The translations under genes were made by a program, and so were the position numbers. The notes beneath the pieces are model-generated. The model had not been told where the DNA came from. It was given only the letters and a program-made list of their open reading frames with translations, and did not search any database. From contig JAJEKV010000058.1 of assembly GCA_021234155.1 (NCBI GenBank), forward strand, positions 2,655,060 to 2,719,059: a DNA stretch of 64,000 nt. Reading direction: 5' to 3'. This DNA is from Isoetes taiwanensis. Taxonomy: Eukaryota > Streptophyta > Lycopodiopsida > Isoetales > Isoetaceae. The number at the start of each line of letters is the position of its first letter. Positions within the stretch are counted from its first letter, which is position 1. Positions 35,171 through 45,214 of the stretch are shown piece by piece.

Positions 35171-35644
35171 TTGAGGAGAATACTTCCATTTGGTAAATGT
35201 CTTGATTTGAATGAATTATGTGAACAATCTTGTATTACGAGAGAGCATGGAATAATTGGTGAAATGAAGGATGCATGGAGTGGTTGTCGGACGCGGAAGA
35301 ACAATTCAACAATATACACTTACCATGGGTTTAAAGGTGAAACCTCTATCTTTGTTACACTAGGCTTGGTCTTTCTCAATTATTGTTCAAATCTCAGGGT
35401 ATTTTCATCCCAGGGGATAACCAAAGCCTTCAGATGTCTTGAAGGCGCTTTTTTAAAGCAATATGCCTATCTTTGGTATCGGCATAATCAGGATTTGCAT
35501 GTCGATTGGGTCTTGTATCGTGGAAGATCATTGGTACCTCATTTTAGCGAAGTGGTGAAGGACCATATTTATCCATCTGGCCACTATCCTGTATATGTGG
35601 AATTCATGCTACCACAAAACGTACGTGGCGCAGAGGAACTTTAA
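35171..35644 (+). pseudogene. Endonuclease/exonuclease/phosphatase (EEP) family C-terminal fragment
   Basis: The open frame carries TREHGIIGEMKDAWSGCRTR, TIYTYHGFKGE, then HNQDLHVDWVLYRGRSLVPH and YPSGHYPVYVEFMLP before a TAA at 35642. YHGFKG, H.DW.L.RG and YPS.HYPV are the C-terminal blocks of plant EEP-fold hydrolases. Most EEP enzymes have SDH at the last catalytic site, where this reads SGH. The stretch between YHGFKG and HNQDLHV is longer than expected, and a plausible GTGAAA donor follows FKG, so an intron may be read through. The ORF has no ATG at its start, and upstream catalytic exons were not found. Likely a truncated gene copy. Confidence 0.55.
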
Positions 35645-36780
35645 CAATTGTTTCATTTCCAGAGAGAAGAAACATATTTTAAAATGGAATGAATATTACT
35701 TATGGAACAAACTGAGGCCTCCATAATATGAAGAAGTTGAGTGTAACCACCGGTTTGTATCACATATTTTGAACCACACTTTATCTTTTTTTTGAAAGTT
35801 CCTACTCTTTATAGTGCTTTGGGCTTCCTCTCCCTTCCCACTTGTATAAATTGACAGGGATAATATTGCTACTGATTTAAAAAATTCAATCAGTTTTCTT
35901 TTTCATCATCCTTGCTAGATTGCTGCCTCATTGCGATTATCGGTGACAGTATTTTAAGGCTTCTATTTTTGGACAAATTATACTCCAAGCCATGGTTGAA
36001 TGAAAATCAGGCTTTTATTCTTTTTATGCTTTGGGAGTTGCACCAATGTTGGAATTTCTACCCATCAACATAAAATCAGCCGAATCCAAGTTGAGGAAAA
36101 GCTCAAGTGGTTCCTTATAGTCGTTCAATCGTTGGCAGCAATACAAGTCATTCAAACCATTGAACAGATAAATTACATAGCTTAAAATATATTATAAAGC
36201 AAAAGCGTGGCGCATACGATTACAAGCGGTAACACCAGATTTCATAACACGACAAGGAGGACTGACACAGAAGCCTGATTCTAGCTTCACAAACGAAGAC
36301 TAAGCCCCCCAAATAGTGATTTCTAGAAGCAATCAAAGTTAAATTTTGGAAAAGAAGTACAGGTATAGTAATTAGAACTGGCTTTAGTTGATGCACAGAT
36401 CCCCTGGATCTGCCATCGCTCTGCCACGCACCAAATTGCTGCCACAGAGCACCCTGCTCTACCACTTAATCAAGCATAGAATTGGACTGCACAAATTCTG
36501 GCAAAAACACCAAAATTCGTCTCAGACCGTAGCACATATATCTGAATTCTTGAATCCAAACCAAATTTCTCAAGCCTTACGCTTTTATGCATCTTATCCC
36601 AAGTTGAGATAAGAAATTTGATGCATATCCATACAAAGTACTGCTAAAACTGTTACTAATTTGACAGGGAGCTTCCGGTATGAATAGGTCGCAGGGGCCA
36701 CTGTTGGTTGCGCCCAAAATAAGAAGGCATGCTCGTTTCTAAGAACGGTCGGGCCTCGCAGGGACATGCTGTTGTGGATT
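35645..36780. other. Spacer without recognisable gene
   Basis: AT-rich on both strands; short frames show no motif. Confidence 0.35.
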
Positions 36781-36784
36781 ACTA

Positions 36785-37255
36785 GATAGGTGAAGATAGT
36801 ATTCTTTGTAACTTATAGAGGATTTGGTATGCAATTAAGTTGTGTAGCTTGCTTGCACGCTGTTTAATGTGATGGTTTGATTTATTGCAGGGGAACAGTC
36901 TGGGAATGTTTGCATGGAGAGCTGGTGCTAGGATGTGCATATTATGGAACTTGCTTGCTTGCTAGCTACGGTAATGATTTGGAATTTATGGAGGTGTCTC
37001 CCACGGTCATGCATGTTTCTTGAGCTCAGACTTTTCTTCTGACATGCATTACTACATGGGCGAAGATATTGTTCGAAGATATTGTTCTTTGTAACTTATC
37101 CAGGGTTTGAGATCAAATTGAAATGCATCTAAGTTGGCAAACTTAGGGCGACTAGTTATTGTTGGGCTCATTTTCCCTGTGGTCATGCATGTTATTTGGG
37201 GATAGACTTTAGTTATTGGAGCCCCACATGGAGAGATGCTGCTGAGCGTTGTATA
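36785..37255. repeat. Degenerate direct repeats
   Basis: A block with GAAGATATTGTTCTTTGTAA, a GGTCATGCATGTT word and an ACTT...TTGG tail occurs near 36790 and again near 37075, with a weak trace at 37240. Spacing is uneven (about 285 and 165 bp). No coding content. Confidence 0.5.
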
Positions 37256-37539
37256 TTCTGCAACTTATGCCCCGTTACATCTAAAATAAATGTCTTTGGA
37301 TCGTTACTTGCACTTGCATCACAAGAACAATATAATTTCGAATAATAAACCCTATACAACAACTAGATCTCCTAGTGGCGACCCACCTATTTACTCAATG
37401 ATCGAATTTCTAGGATCATAAATAATTACCTTGGGTTTTCTGAGTATAATCATGGAATTTTTACAGCCATGAATAGTCACCTTAGGTTATTTAATACTGC
37501 TTTAAACAATAAACAACCTTCGCTATAACCATGAACCAT

Positions 37540-38100
37540 AAAAAACATCTTAAATTTGCTGAGGCGCTGCCCGGCGCCAGATCTGATGAAGGATGGCGAC
37601 CTTGTGTGTGCTGAGTGGATGTCCGCTTCTTGTATACACAGGGGTCTTTGGCGCCTTGGCCTTGAGGATAGGTGAGGAGGCACCTCCAGATGGGGCTTAC
37701 TTCCACGGCGGTTTTCTAGAATAGCCTTCCCCTGCGTCGTCTGCGGCGATTGGCGTTAAGGCGTCTGTTTTCCAACACCCGGTTGTGAAGAGGTTACGGT
37801 TGGGAGTCTGCTTGGTGAAGCCTTGTCCGTTGGAGGTATGAAGGTATGCTTGTTGCTTGTGCAACGACATGGATTTTGGATCGGTGAGCAGCCATAGTCA
37901 TCCCCGGCAACGGTTTTTCCTGTGGTTTTAATCCGGGTCAGGATGGTTGTGTTTTAGCTCACGTTGTGCTTTGGTTTAAGGGCTTCGGCCCATGTTCTTG
38001 TTTGGACTTCGGTCCAGGACTTCGGTCCCTTATGTACTTGGTCCCATAACCCGATTGGGTTCCGTGGACGTTAAAAATTTTTCCTTCCTTCCTTCCTTTC
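37540..38100 (+). mobile_element. GC-rich retroposon with (TTCC)n tail
   Basis: This stretch is clearly GC-richer than its neighbours and ends in CGATTGGGTTCCGTGGACG plus a short A-run and T-run, then TTCC tetramers (38081-38100). The same terminus is seen in three other copies in the window. The 5' boundary is a guess based on composition. No protein domain was recognised, so it could be a SINE or the 3' UTR of a LINE. Confidence 0.5.
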
Positions 38101-38391
38101 TTTTGGCCCACTTACATTTCTTCCTTCCTTCCTTCTATTTGCATCATGAAACTTGAAGAAACATTAATGATAGACAAACAACCACCCACCCCACTATTCT
38201 CACACATTATTATAGATAGAACAAATATACTTAATAAACCATGAACTCTTCTCACATGGTCTCTTACATGTGCATCAACCCAATGGTGCTTGAATTCCAT
38301 GGATAAATTTCAACTACCACATCAACATGCAACAACTATAACTTCATTCTAATGCACAAATTCTTACAACCTTCATAAAATCTAAGAAAAT

Positions 38392-39480
38392 CTTTCTGAA
38401 GGGGTTGCTTGCTGCTTGGGACACTGTCAGGTCTCTTTTCCATATTAATCCTGAGGTATGTCTTCAGTTGTCCGCTCCATGCTGGTGGATTCCGTTGCAG
38501 GACACTCCAGAGAATGTGCCTCTAAGTGTGGTTGTTCATCCAAAGACTCAACGACGATGGGTAGCGGTGGTATCCAAGACTATTGCGACTTGGTATGAGT
38601 TTGGTCACCTCATGTCATGGGAGGCATTTAGAACAAAGTTCTTGTTGTATAGATGGGACAGAGTAATCTGGAATCATATTGCTGCATTGTTGCCACGGGG
38701 GATTACGGTCCACATATTGAGGTAGTCGTATGGGGTTGCCATCGGGATATTCACCCCGGCGGTTTGTGTCTTACGTGTATAAATTGCTTTTGCATTCTGA
38801 AATCCTGCCTCCATCTAATAGGTGGCATCTTCTTGTCCCTCGACCACAATAGAAAAGTGTTTGGATATGGGTATGGGATAAGGCCGCTTCATCCCAAAGT
38901 AGTAGTTACGTGGTGGCAAGTGATCCATAGATGCCTCGTGAGTCAACAAGTTAGTCCATAAAATGGATAATCGGTTTCGAGCTCTGTCCTTTATGCCAAA
39001 GAAAGGGTTGAGAGTATTGAACATTGTTTTTCTTGTTGTGTGAGCAGCTTGGCGTATGGTCTTGGTTGTTGACCCTATTTGGCGTCTAGATCTAGCCAAA
39101 AATTTTGCTTGCTATCTATCCCGATGTGTGGCCCAAACTACTAAACGAAGTTTTCATCTAAGCTTGTGGCTGGCTTTTATGGTCAATCTGGAAGAGAAGG
39201 AGGTTGTTTATCTTTAAGGGCGTGAATCTGCAGATGAGATTGTTCTTGATTGAAGCAAAAATAAAATTGTTATGGCTTACAATTGTTCTTCTCTTGATCA
39301 AGAGAAGAAAGTACTGATGTGGCATACTTACCTTCAGATTCATTCTTTTGCATAGGCAGGTGCTTGTGCCCAGTTGGATCGGTTTGTCCACTGGAGTTAT
39401 AATCCTGTCTTTGCATTTCGTGTTGTTCTGGTTTTTAGTTGGTGAATAAAACTTGTCGTCCTTCAAAAAAAAAAAAAAAA
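38392..39480 (+). mobile_element. 5'-truncated LINE fragment with poly(A)
   Basis: It starts within the ORF2 C-terminal region (FLKGLLAAWDTVRSLF, compare FLKGLISAWNAIKKLF of the LINE at 17464). It continues with CWWIPLQDTPENVPL, WNHIAALLP and a zf-RVT-like VVVTWWQVIHRCL. Several frame changes occur. It ends with an A-run of about 17 at 39464-39480. No clean target duplication was found, although a loosely similar TAAAATYTAAGARAATCT word occurs on both sides. Confidence 0.8.
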
Positions 39481-40010
39481 ATGTAAGTGAACCTAAAGGT
39501 ATCTCATAAAATTTAAGAGAATCTAAGTCAATCTATGGGAATATACATAATATCTTGGAGAACCTAAGGGAATTCGGGGAAGCCTTCATGGAATCTTGCT
39601 AAGTCTCATAAAACCACATAGAATCGTGGAGAATCTAGAGGCTTCTTGGGATAATTTTTGGAAATATGGGGTAATTCTACCCTATATATCCAACTGCATC
39701 CTACTCCAACAACACCTCAACACCTAAGCAGAACTTAGTAATGCAAATGCGAACCATCACCTTCACAAAATGTGAATGTTTTAAAATAGCAATTTCAATT
39801 CAAACACTCTATTGTCTACAACTACAACTTAAGCCACTTCACTCTCCGGCCATGGAGGGCAACCCTCCGTGCGTAGCACCTTGTTTAATGTGATTGAAAT
39901 GTAATTAAGCCCGCCTACTATACGAATTTTTGCATGCAAATACTATATCTAGAGTAACCTTTCCATATTCTTGAAATCGTCCATTCTTCCCTTTCATTCC
40001 TCTCTTTCCG
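39481..40010. other. Spacer containing a repeat end
   Basis: The stretch contains the reverse-oriented copy (39836-39892) of the repeat end at 9552. The first 200 bases are rich in AATCTAAG/GAATCT words, suggesting an old simple repeat. No gene was recognised. Confidence 0.45.
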
Positions 40011-41024
40011 CATTATGCCTGGAAGCAAGCACCTCAAAGAAGCCAAGAAGGAGACCAAGAAATTGATCAAATGATCCATCCCGCAGATGCCACTATGGTG
40101 CGGACCAAGAGCACCATCCAGAAGATTGCGAAGACATAATTCTGGATGGAAAGCTTACCTATCCAAAATCTATTTGATTCTTGGCCTGAACAAGATATCA
40201 TTTTACAGATACTGGGAGCAGGTCAACAGGGTTGCCCTTAAGGCCAAATTTGTCTAAGCATAATTTAGAAGGTCGGGCGAATAATACGGTTGCAAGATTA
40301 GTTATGCTGGCGAATGTTTTCTAGACATGAATGTTTTTTAGAGAAATCTAGGCGAATCATGGCCAATATTATTTTAGCAAGATTTAAATTTCTTTATTTT
40401 CCAAGTGCAATTTCTGTGGTGAAATTTTATTCGCCGGCATCCACATTACATTTAATCAAGGACGCACACACATTATAACTATAATTGCATGATGCAATAC
40501 CACAACTTAACCTTTGCAAATGAGAACGTGGCTTATCCTTGTAGACAAAACAAATCTATTAAAAGGGAGATCTGTAAAAAAAATGCTCTTTAGTGCATCC
40601 TTAGAAATATTTGAAACACAATAGCTACAAAAATAACTCTTAAAATTATCATATGTACCTGGATGGATATGGAGAATATCCTTAAGAAATCTTTGAGAAG
40701 GAGGGTAGAGAATAAGGCGAATCCATAGTTATGACGCCTAGTGGATGTGGCAAATTTTCAAGTGGGGTGAGATTTGTTTGTAGAAAAGTTGGCTAATTTT
40801 ATTTTTTTCATCTATAACGGGCCCTACTAAACCATAGCGTTAAAATTTCTCGATACCCTTAAAAAATAGCCTTTTGGCAAACTTTCATCCTTAAGGGCTA
40901 CCCTGTAGGTCAAAAAAGGGCACAAGTTGTTCCAGGCAATGCACTGACTTTGAAACCTAGAGCAAACACTTTGAAGGCCATTGTAGTCTTCGAGAGCTTT
41001 GTGAGCTCTTTTATTTCTTCTAGC

Positions 41025-41194
41025 GATTCACGCCAGGCGCGAATTGCCTACAGGAATTCATGCCTAATATGAATCTATGCTGATGGCAATTCATGTCTGG
41101 TGCAAATTGCTTGCACGAATTCACGCCAGGCGTGAATCTATCAATTCATGTCTGAAACGAATTGATGCTGGCAAATCATGCCTAGCGTGAATTA
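41025..41194. repeat. Array of six imperfect palindromes
   Basis: Six copies of a palindrome-like word occur at about 41025, 41053, 41086, 41116, 41141 and 41171. The best copy is ATTCACGCCAGGCGTGAAT (41118-41136), whose 9-bp arms pair perfectly around one central base. The others vary at two to six positions but keep the symmetrical layout. Spacing is 25-33 bp, and the words tend to alternate between an ACGCC and an ATGTC form. Confidence 0.8.
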
Positions 41195-41715
41195 ATGCTG
41201 GTAATTAGCGTTTGGTGTTTGTCTGGCTCAAGGCTTACTTGATTTTCTTTTTCATGCAGCTCTCTTGGAGCAACTACACTATGCCCGCCAGTAATGGATA
41301 GAGTATGGAAGACCATTGCAGACAAAATAAGGAGAAACAAAGTCAAAAGAGTTTAAGGCACTGGAAAAGACCTTGGCCCAAACTATTATTCAAGATAAGA
41401 AATTGAGGGGTGAGGAAGCTGGGGAGACTTCTGAGGCAACTTCTAGAGGCCCTACAGATGTCTACAGGATCGTCTTCTCCAAGGATGAAGTCTGGGCAAA
41501 GTGGAACGAGTTCTGGGATGCATATGTCCAAAAGCTGTTACCGGATGCCAATGGAAGAGTGCCCTTGCAAGACACTTCCATATTTGATTTAAAAACAAGT
41601 CATTTTGGCTTTTAGATCAGTGCATAAACAAAGAGGTTCTGTACAAAAAGAATTCATCAGTTGAGGACAAAAAGTGAATGGTGCAATACTTTGAAAAACA
41701 TGCAAGTTATGAAGA

Positions 41716-41800
41716 ATAGAATAGAATAGAATAGAATAGTTTTTTTATCGTCCACTGAGACCAATCGGCCTATGGGACCCAGAAGGAGCGCAGCAAACTT
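41716..41800 (-). mobile_element. Retroposon 3' end with (AGAAT)n tail
   Basis: AGAAT pentamers (41716-41739) precede a T-run and ATCGTCCACTGAGACCAATC, then GGCCTATGGGACCCAGAAGG. It is the same family end as at 31929 and 57873. It interrupts the decayed multidomain gene and is therefore younger than it. Confidence 0.65.
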
Positions 41801-43361
41801 ATTACTGTCCGGGTACAGAAGGTAGCAATTGGGGAGGAACTACAGAAGCTATCTAGTGATGTAACTTTATTAGAGGTCAATATGATGGACAGTCTACTGA
41901 TGACATCAAAAAATATGTCTTCTGGTCCAAGGAGTTTCTGAGGAACAAAAAATAAACCAACAACGCACTGCAAAACTACCCAAAAAGGTAACTGAACTTC
42001 GAAGGAAGGTTGCTATGTTAAAAGATGTTGGGGGTGATTCTGGTGCACTCCACTATCTGGTCTCTGCTAGGTACAAGGGCCTCCTATCGAATACAACCAT
42101 AGGCCCTCGCAATATTTCTCTATTTGTATTGGATAGCAGAACGACAAAAGTAGAATTGGGGATGAGTAAAAAAGACTACAACTGTTTTTTTACTAGCTGC
42201 ATAGACTTAATAACTAAGAAGCATTTTACTATTGTGATTATATGGCCCCCAGGAGAACCTCATATGCATGCTTTGGTGGCTTCATACGACTTGAAATGCC
42301 TAAAGATGATTAAGGAGGGTTATTTCTGTTTGAAACAAAGGATATGGATTTGAAAATGCAGTATAAAAACTCTTGTATAATTTTCATCATGATATTCCTG
42401 ATGCCAGATGATGATTATCATGCAGCTAAAAGCAAAGGGGCATAAAATAAAGGTGCATGCAGCGTTTTCTTTTTGATGATCCTGCCTTGAAAAATGTATT
42501 TTACAAAGCAGATGACGAGGAAGAAGTAATTGATGACCAAGAGGGCACTGTGTCTGGCCTCTTCCGTAAGGATATCACTCCCAAATTGATAACAAAAGAG
42601 AAGAGGCCCTTGAATAAAAATGGGTTTGCAATCAATCTGGCTAGTTATCTTCTTGAGGCTTTCGCTCCTTTTGGTACCAGTTGTTTTGAACATCATGTTG
42701 AAGGATATATTTGTAGAGAAACCCTGAAGACAAGACGAAGATGCCTAAGCTTCATCAATGATGACCAGTCCAGGGACTTCCTTGACGTGTTTTTTGAAAA
42801 AGTACTAGCCATGGCTGATTGGGGTCCTCTCGAACCAAATGTGAAAAATCAACTTGCTCTAGTACCGTACTCTCAGAACGAGAAGCTTACTCTTCCACCA
42901 TCGCCTCCAAAAGATGCTTCAGAATGTTCAAAAAGGCAAGCAACCCTCGAGGAGAAGGCCGAGCAGCTATAAAAGGAATGTGAGATTATGGAGAAAAGCT
43001 TGGCAGCTGTGATAGAAAATATCTCACCTGGGGAAACAAATCATTCTCTTACCATAAAACCTATTCCAGAAAATCAAGAGACAAGCTCAGGATCACGCAA
43101 AGAGGTTAGGATACGAAACTCTGAAGTACTTGTAGTAGAGGAAACAATATTCGAACTAAATGATAGAGTTGATGCTTCTGGCAGTCAAAGTCCGAGGAAT
43201 GAAGTAGAGGATGGTGCTAGTGGTGGGAGCACAACGACACTGATGATGAAAGGTAATTCACACAAGGCGCGATTTAATATTTTTTTTTCCCAACATAATG
43301 CATTTGGCGTGTATTGCAAACAACTTATTAATGACTAAATCTTTTGTTTTTCATGCTTCAG

Positions 43362-43881
43362 GCCTCTACCTGCTTGTGACATAATCATTATCTTCAACCT
43401 GAATGGTGTCCTGTGGAAAACGTTTCCTAAGAAAGGTACTAATAGGGATAACTTCGAACAAGTGCCTCTTGAGCCAAGACTAAGTGGATCTATCCTCGAC
43501 CCCTTGATAAATAAGGCGTTCGGATTGTTTCACGTTGCTATCTGGTCATCAATGGAGCACGAACGCAATGAGGAAGATCTTAAATTGTTATCCAGAATGA
43601 ATAGAGATTTTGTCATAATTTGGGACCAAACCAATTGCATAAAGTTTCAAAATTCGAGGGATCCGGATGGCAAACCAGTCTTTGTTAAACATCTTAGCAC
43701 TATGATGGATCAGCTTGGGATTCAAAGGAAAGAGGACATCATAATAGTGGATGATGATGCTCTTAAGTGCTTCAATAATCAAGGCCAGGCTTTAAATCCA
43801 CCAAGTTATACTCCACTAGATTACTCAAGGGACGAGTTTCTAGTACTATTCATGTCTATCATGAGAGTTGGCTGTTGGTAA
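43362..43881 (+). pseudogene. FCP1/NLI-interacting-factor-like phosphatase domain lacking the nucleophile
   Basis: After a TTCAG acceptor the frame reads PACDIIIIFNLNGVLWKTF, then GLFHVAIWSSMEHE, FVIIWDQTNCIKF, KPVFVKHLSTM, IIIVDDDALKCFNN and PPSYTPLDYSRDEFL before TAA. This is the HAD-type FCP1/NLI domain order: DxDG, AIWSS, WDQ..C, K.L, DD....N and P.Y. FCP1-type enzymes dephosphorylate Ser in proteins such as the RNA polymerase II tail, using the first Asp of DxDG. Here the motif is NLNG, so both acidic positions are Asn. The join to the preceding exon (DTDDE/RPLPA) needs a one-base shift. It could be a pseudophosphatase if expressed. Confidence 0.6.
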
Positions 43882-44013
43882 AACAATAGCAGATGTTGTG
43901 AAATTGCAACCATGACTTGATAGGACTAAGGATATGGACCCCTATTCTTGAGTCTTATTTGACAGAAAGGGGACTAGTCCCTTGATGATGTAACCCTCAT
44001 ATCAAGTGAATAC

Positions 44014-45214
44014 AATATAAAAAGTGTTATGTGAATATTGATGTGTTATTGTCTGCAAATTCTCATCACCAACACACACACACCCCCCCAGGCCCCGGCC
44101 CCCCCCAATAATCAAAGGAAAAGGTACAACACCTATTAAATTTAAGGTAAAACCTGTCTGTACTCTTGCATAAAAGCATCTCATACACCACAACATTATA
44201 TTCAAGAAGGGGTGCAAAAGTGGCGTGCTTTTGGAACATATATAAACCCGTTAAAGGTGGCTAAGTGTAGAATTATCGCCACAAATGACATTGCAGAAAT
44301 GGGAATATGCAAGCTTATAGGCTAGCTTACCATGTGTACTAATGGAATTCGACATTGAGCAAGGGCGCTTTATGCTAATGACAAGGGTAAGGTTCAACCC
44401 ATAGTGCCCGAGCACCTTGTTTAAGAATGACATCAAGCTCAATAACGGCACACTTAAACTTTTAACAAACAAAATCAAATGAATGAAGGGGTGTGTGCCA
44501 TGCGAAATGGAACAAGAAGCAACAATGCAAAATGGTGACCCAACAATGCTTCAAACGACAAATTCATTTCGTTTATTGGAGGTAAAAATCCCTCGGTCTT
44601 ATTTCGGCTTGTTTCACTCCAACACGAAATCATTATATCCAAAGGATATGCTTAGATATGCTCGTGCCTTATGTAGAATTCTATATATGGTCAAAATATA
44701 GATCAACATGACATTGAATAACTTGAATTTAGCTCAACAGCAATAGGATCATGATGTAAGGTTAAAACAAGAGTATCAAAGTTTCGAAGGTAATACGTAA
44801 TATAAATTTCCTACAAAGAGGCAAGCATTTTCTTTAAGGGAAGAAAAATATAGGGCTACGTAAACTACGCCAAGGACCTATTTTTGAGTCAATAATGGCT
44901 GGCCTTTTACTGACAGGTGCCTTTTTGGACCATAAAGGATTTCCCCAAGTCATTCTCTCCCAGAAAGGGGAGGCTGTTTTCCGGAAGCTCGCTTCTACTT
45001 TGTGTTGTGGCGCGCGCCAGCAGAATTTGTGGCCGATTTGCCGAAGATTAGGGTCCAATTTGATTAAGTTCTACCAGTATTTTCTCCGCTTATAAGGTTA
45101 GACTTTAATCCATTAATGATCTTCTCCACATAGCCACAAGCTTCAACAAATTTGCAGCTTCAAATTGGAAATTTTGATCAGGCCTTTGTCTCCGGAACAC
45201 CCAAATTTGACTTT
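44014..45214 (+). repeat. Direct repeat, copy 1 (relative of the SDP6 upstream region)
   Basis: It runs in parallel with 47391-48704, from AATATAAAAAGTGTT to CCAAATTTGACTTT, with a few percent substitutions and several small indels. The ends do not show TG...CA or flanking target duplications, so a segmental duplication is favoured over LTRs. It contains a 66-codon ATG ORF at 44895-45095. Confidence 0.9.

Larger units (their letters stand above)
40015..43881 (+). pseudogene. Decayed multidomain gene ending in an FCP1/NLI-type domain
   Basis: Protein-like pieces in one orientation suggest one broken gene. They are: MPGSKHLKEAKKETKKLIK (40015); a CHYGADQEHHPEDC zinc-knuckle-like segment (40085-40135); KDEVWAKWNEFWDAYVQKLL (41480); LHYLVSARYKGLLSNTTIGP (42045); an ISLFVLDSRTTKVELGMSKK block; NLASYLLEAFAPFGTSCF...RRRCLSF (42630-42760); an acidic linker; and the FCP1-like domain. 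A retroposon end is inserted at 41716. The ISLFVLD and APFGTSCF blocks sit where motif IV (DPPY) and motif I (DPFxGxGT) of a beta-class DNA methyltransferase would, but the diagnostic residues are not present. That reading is a hypothesis only. Confidence 0.45.

Noticed and set aside
44834-45058. Minus-strand ORF of about 75 codons, present in both direct repeats
   Set aside because: It is antisense to the ATG ORF in the same repeat, and its persistence is explained by recent duplication.
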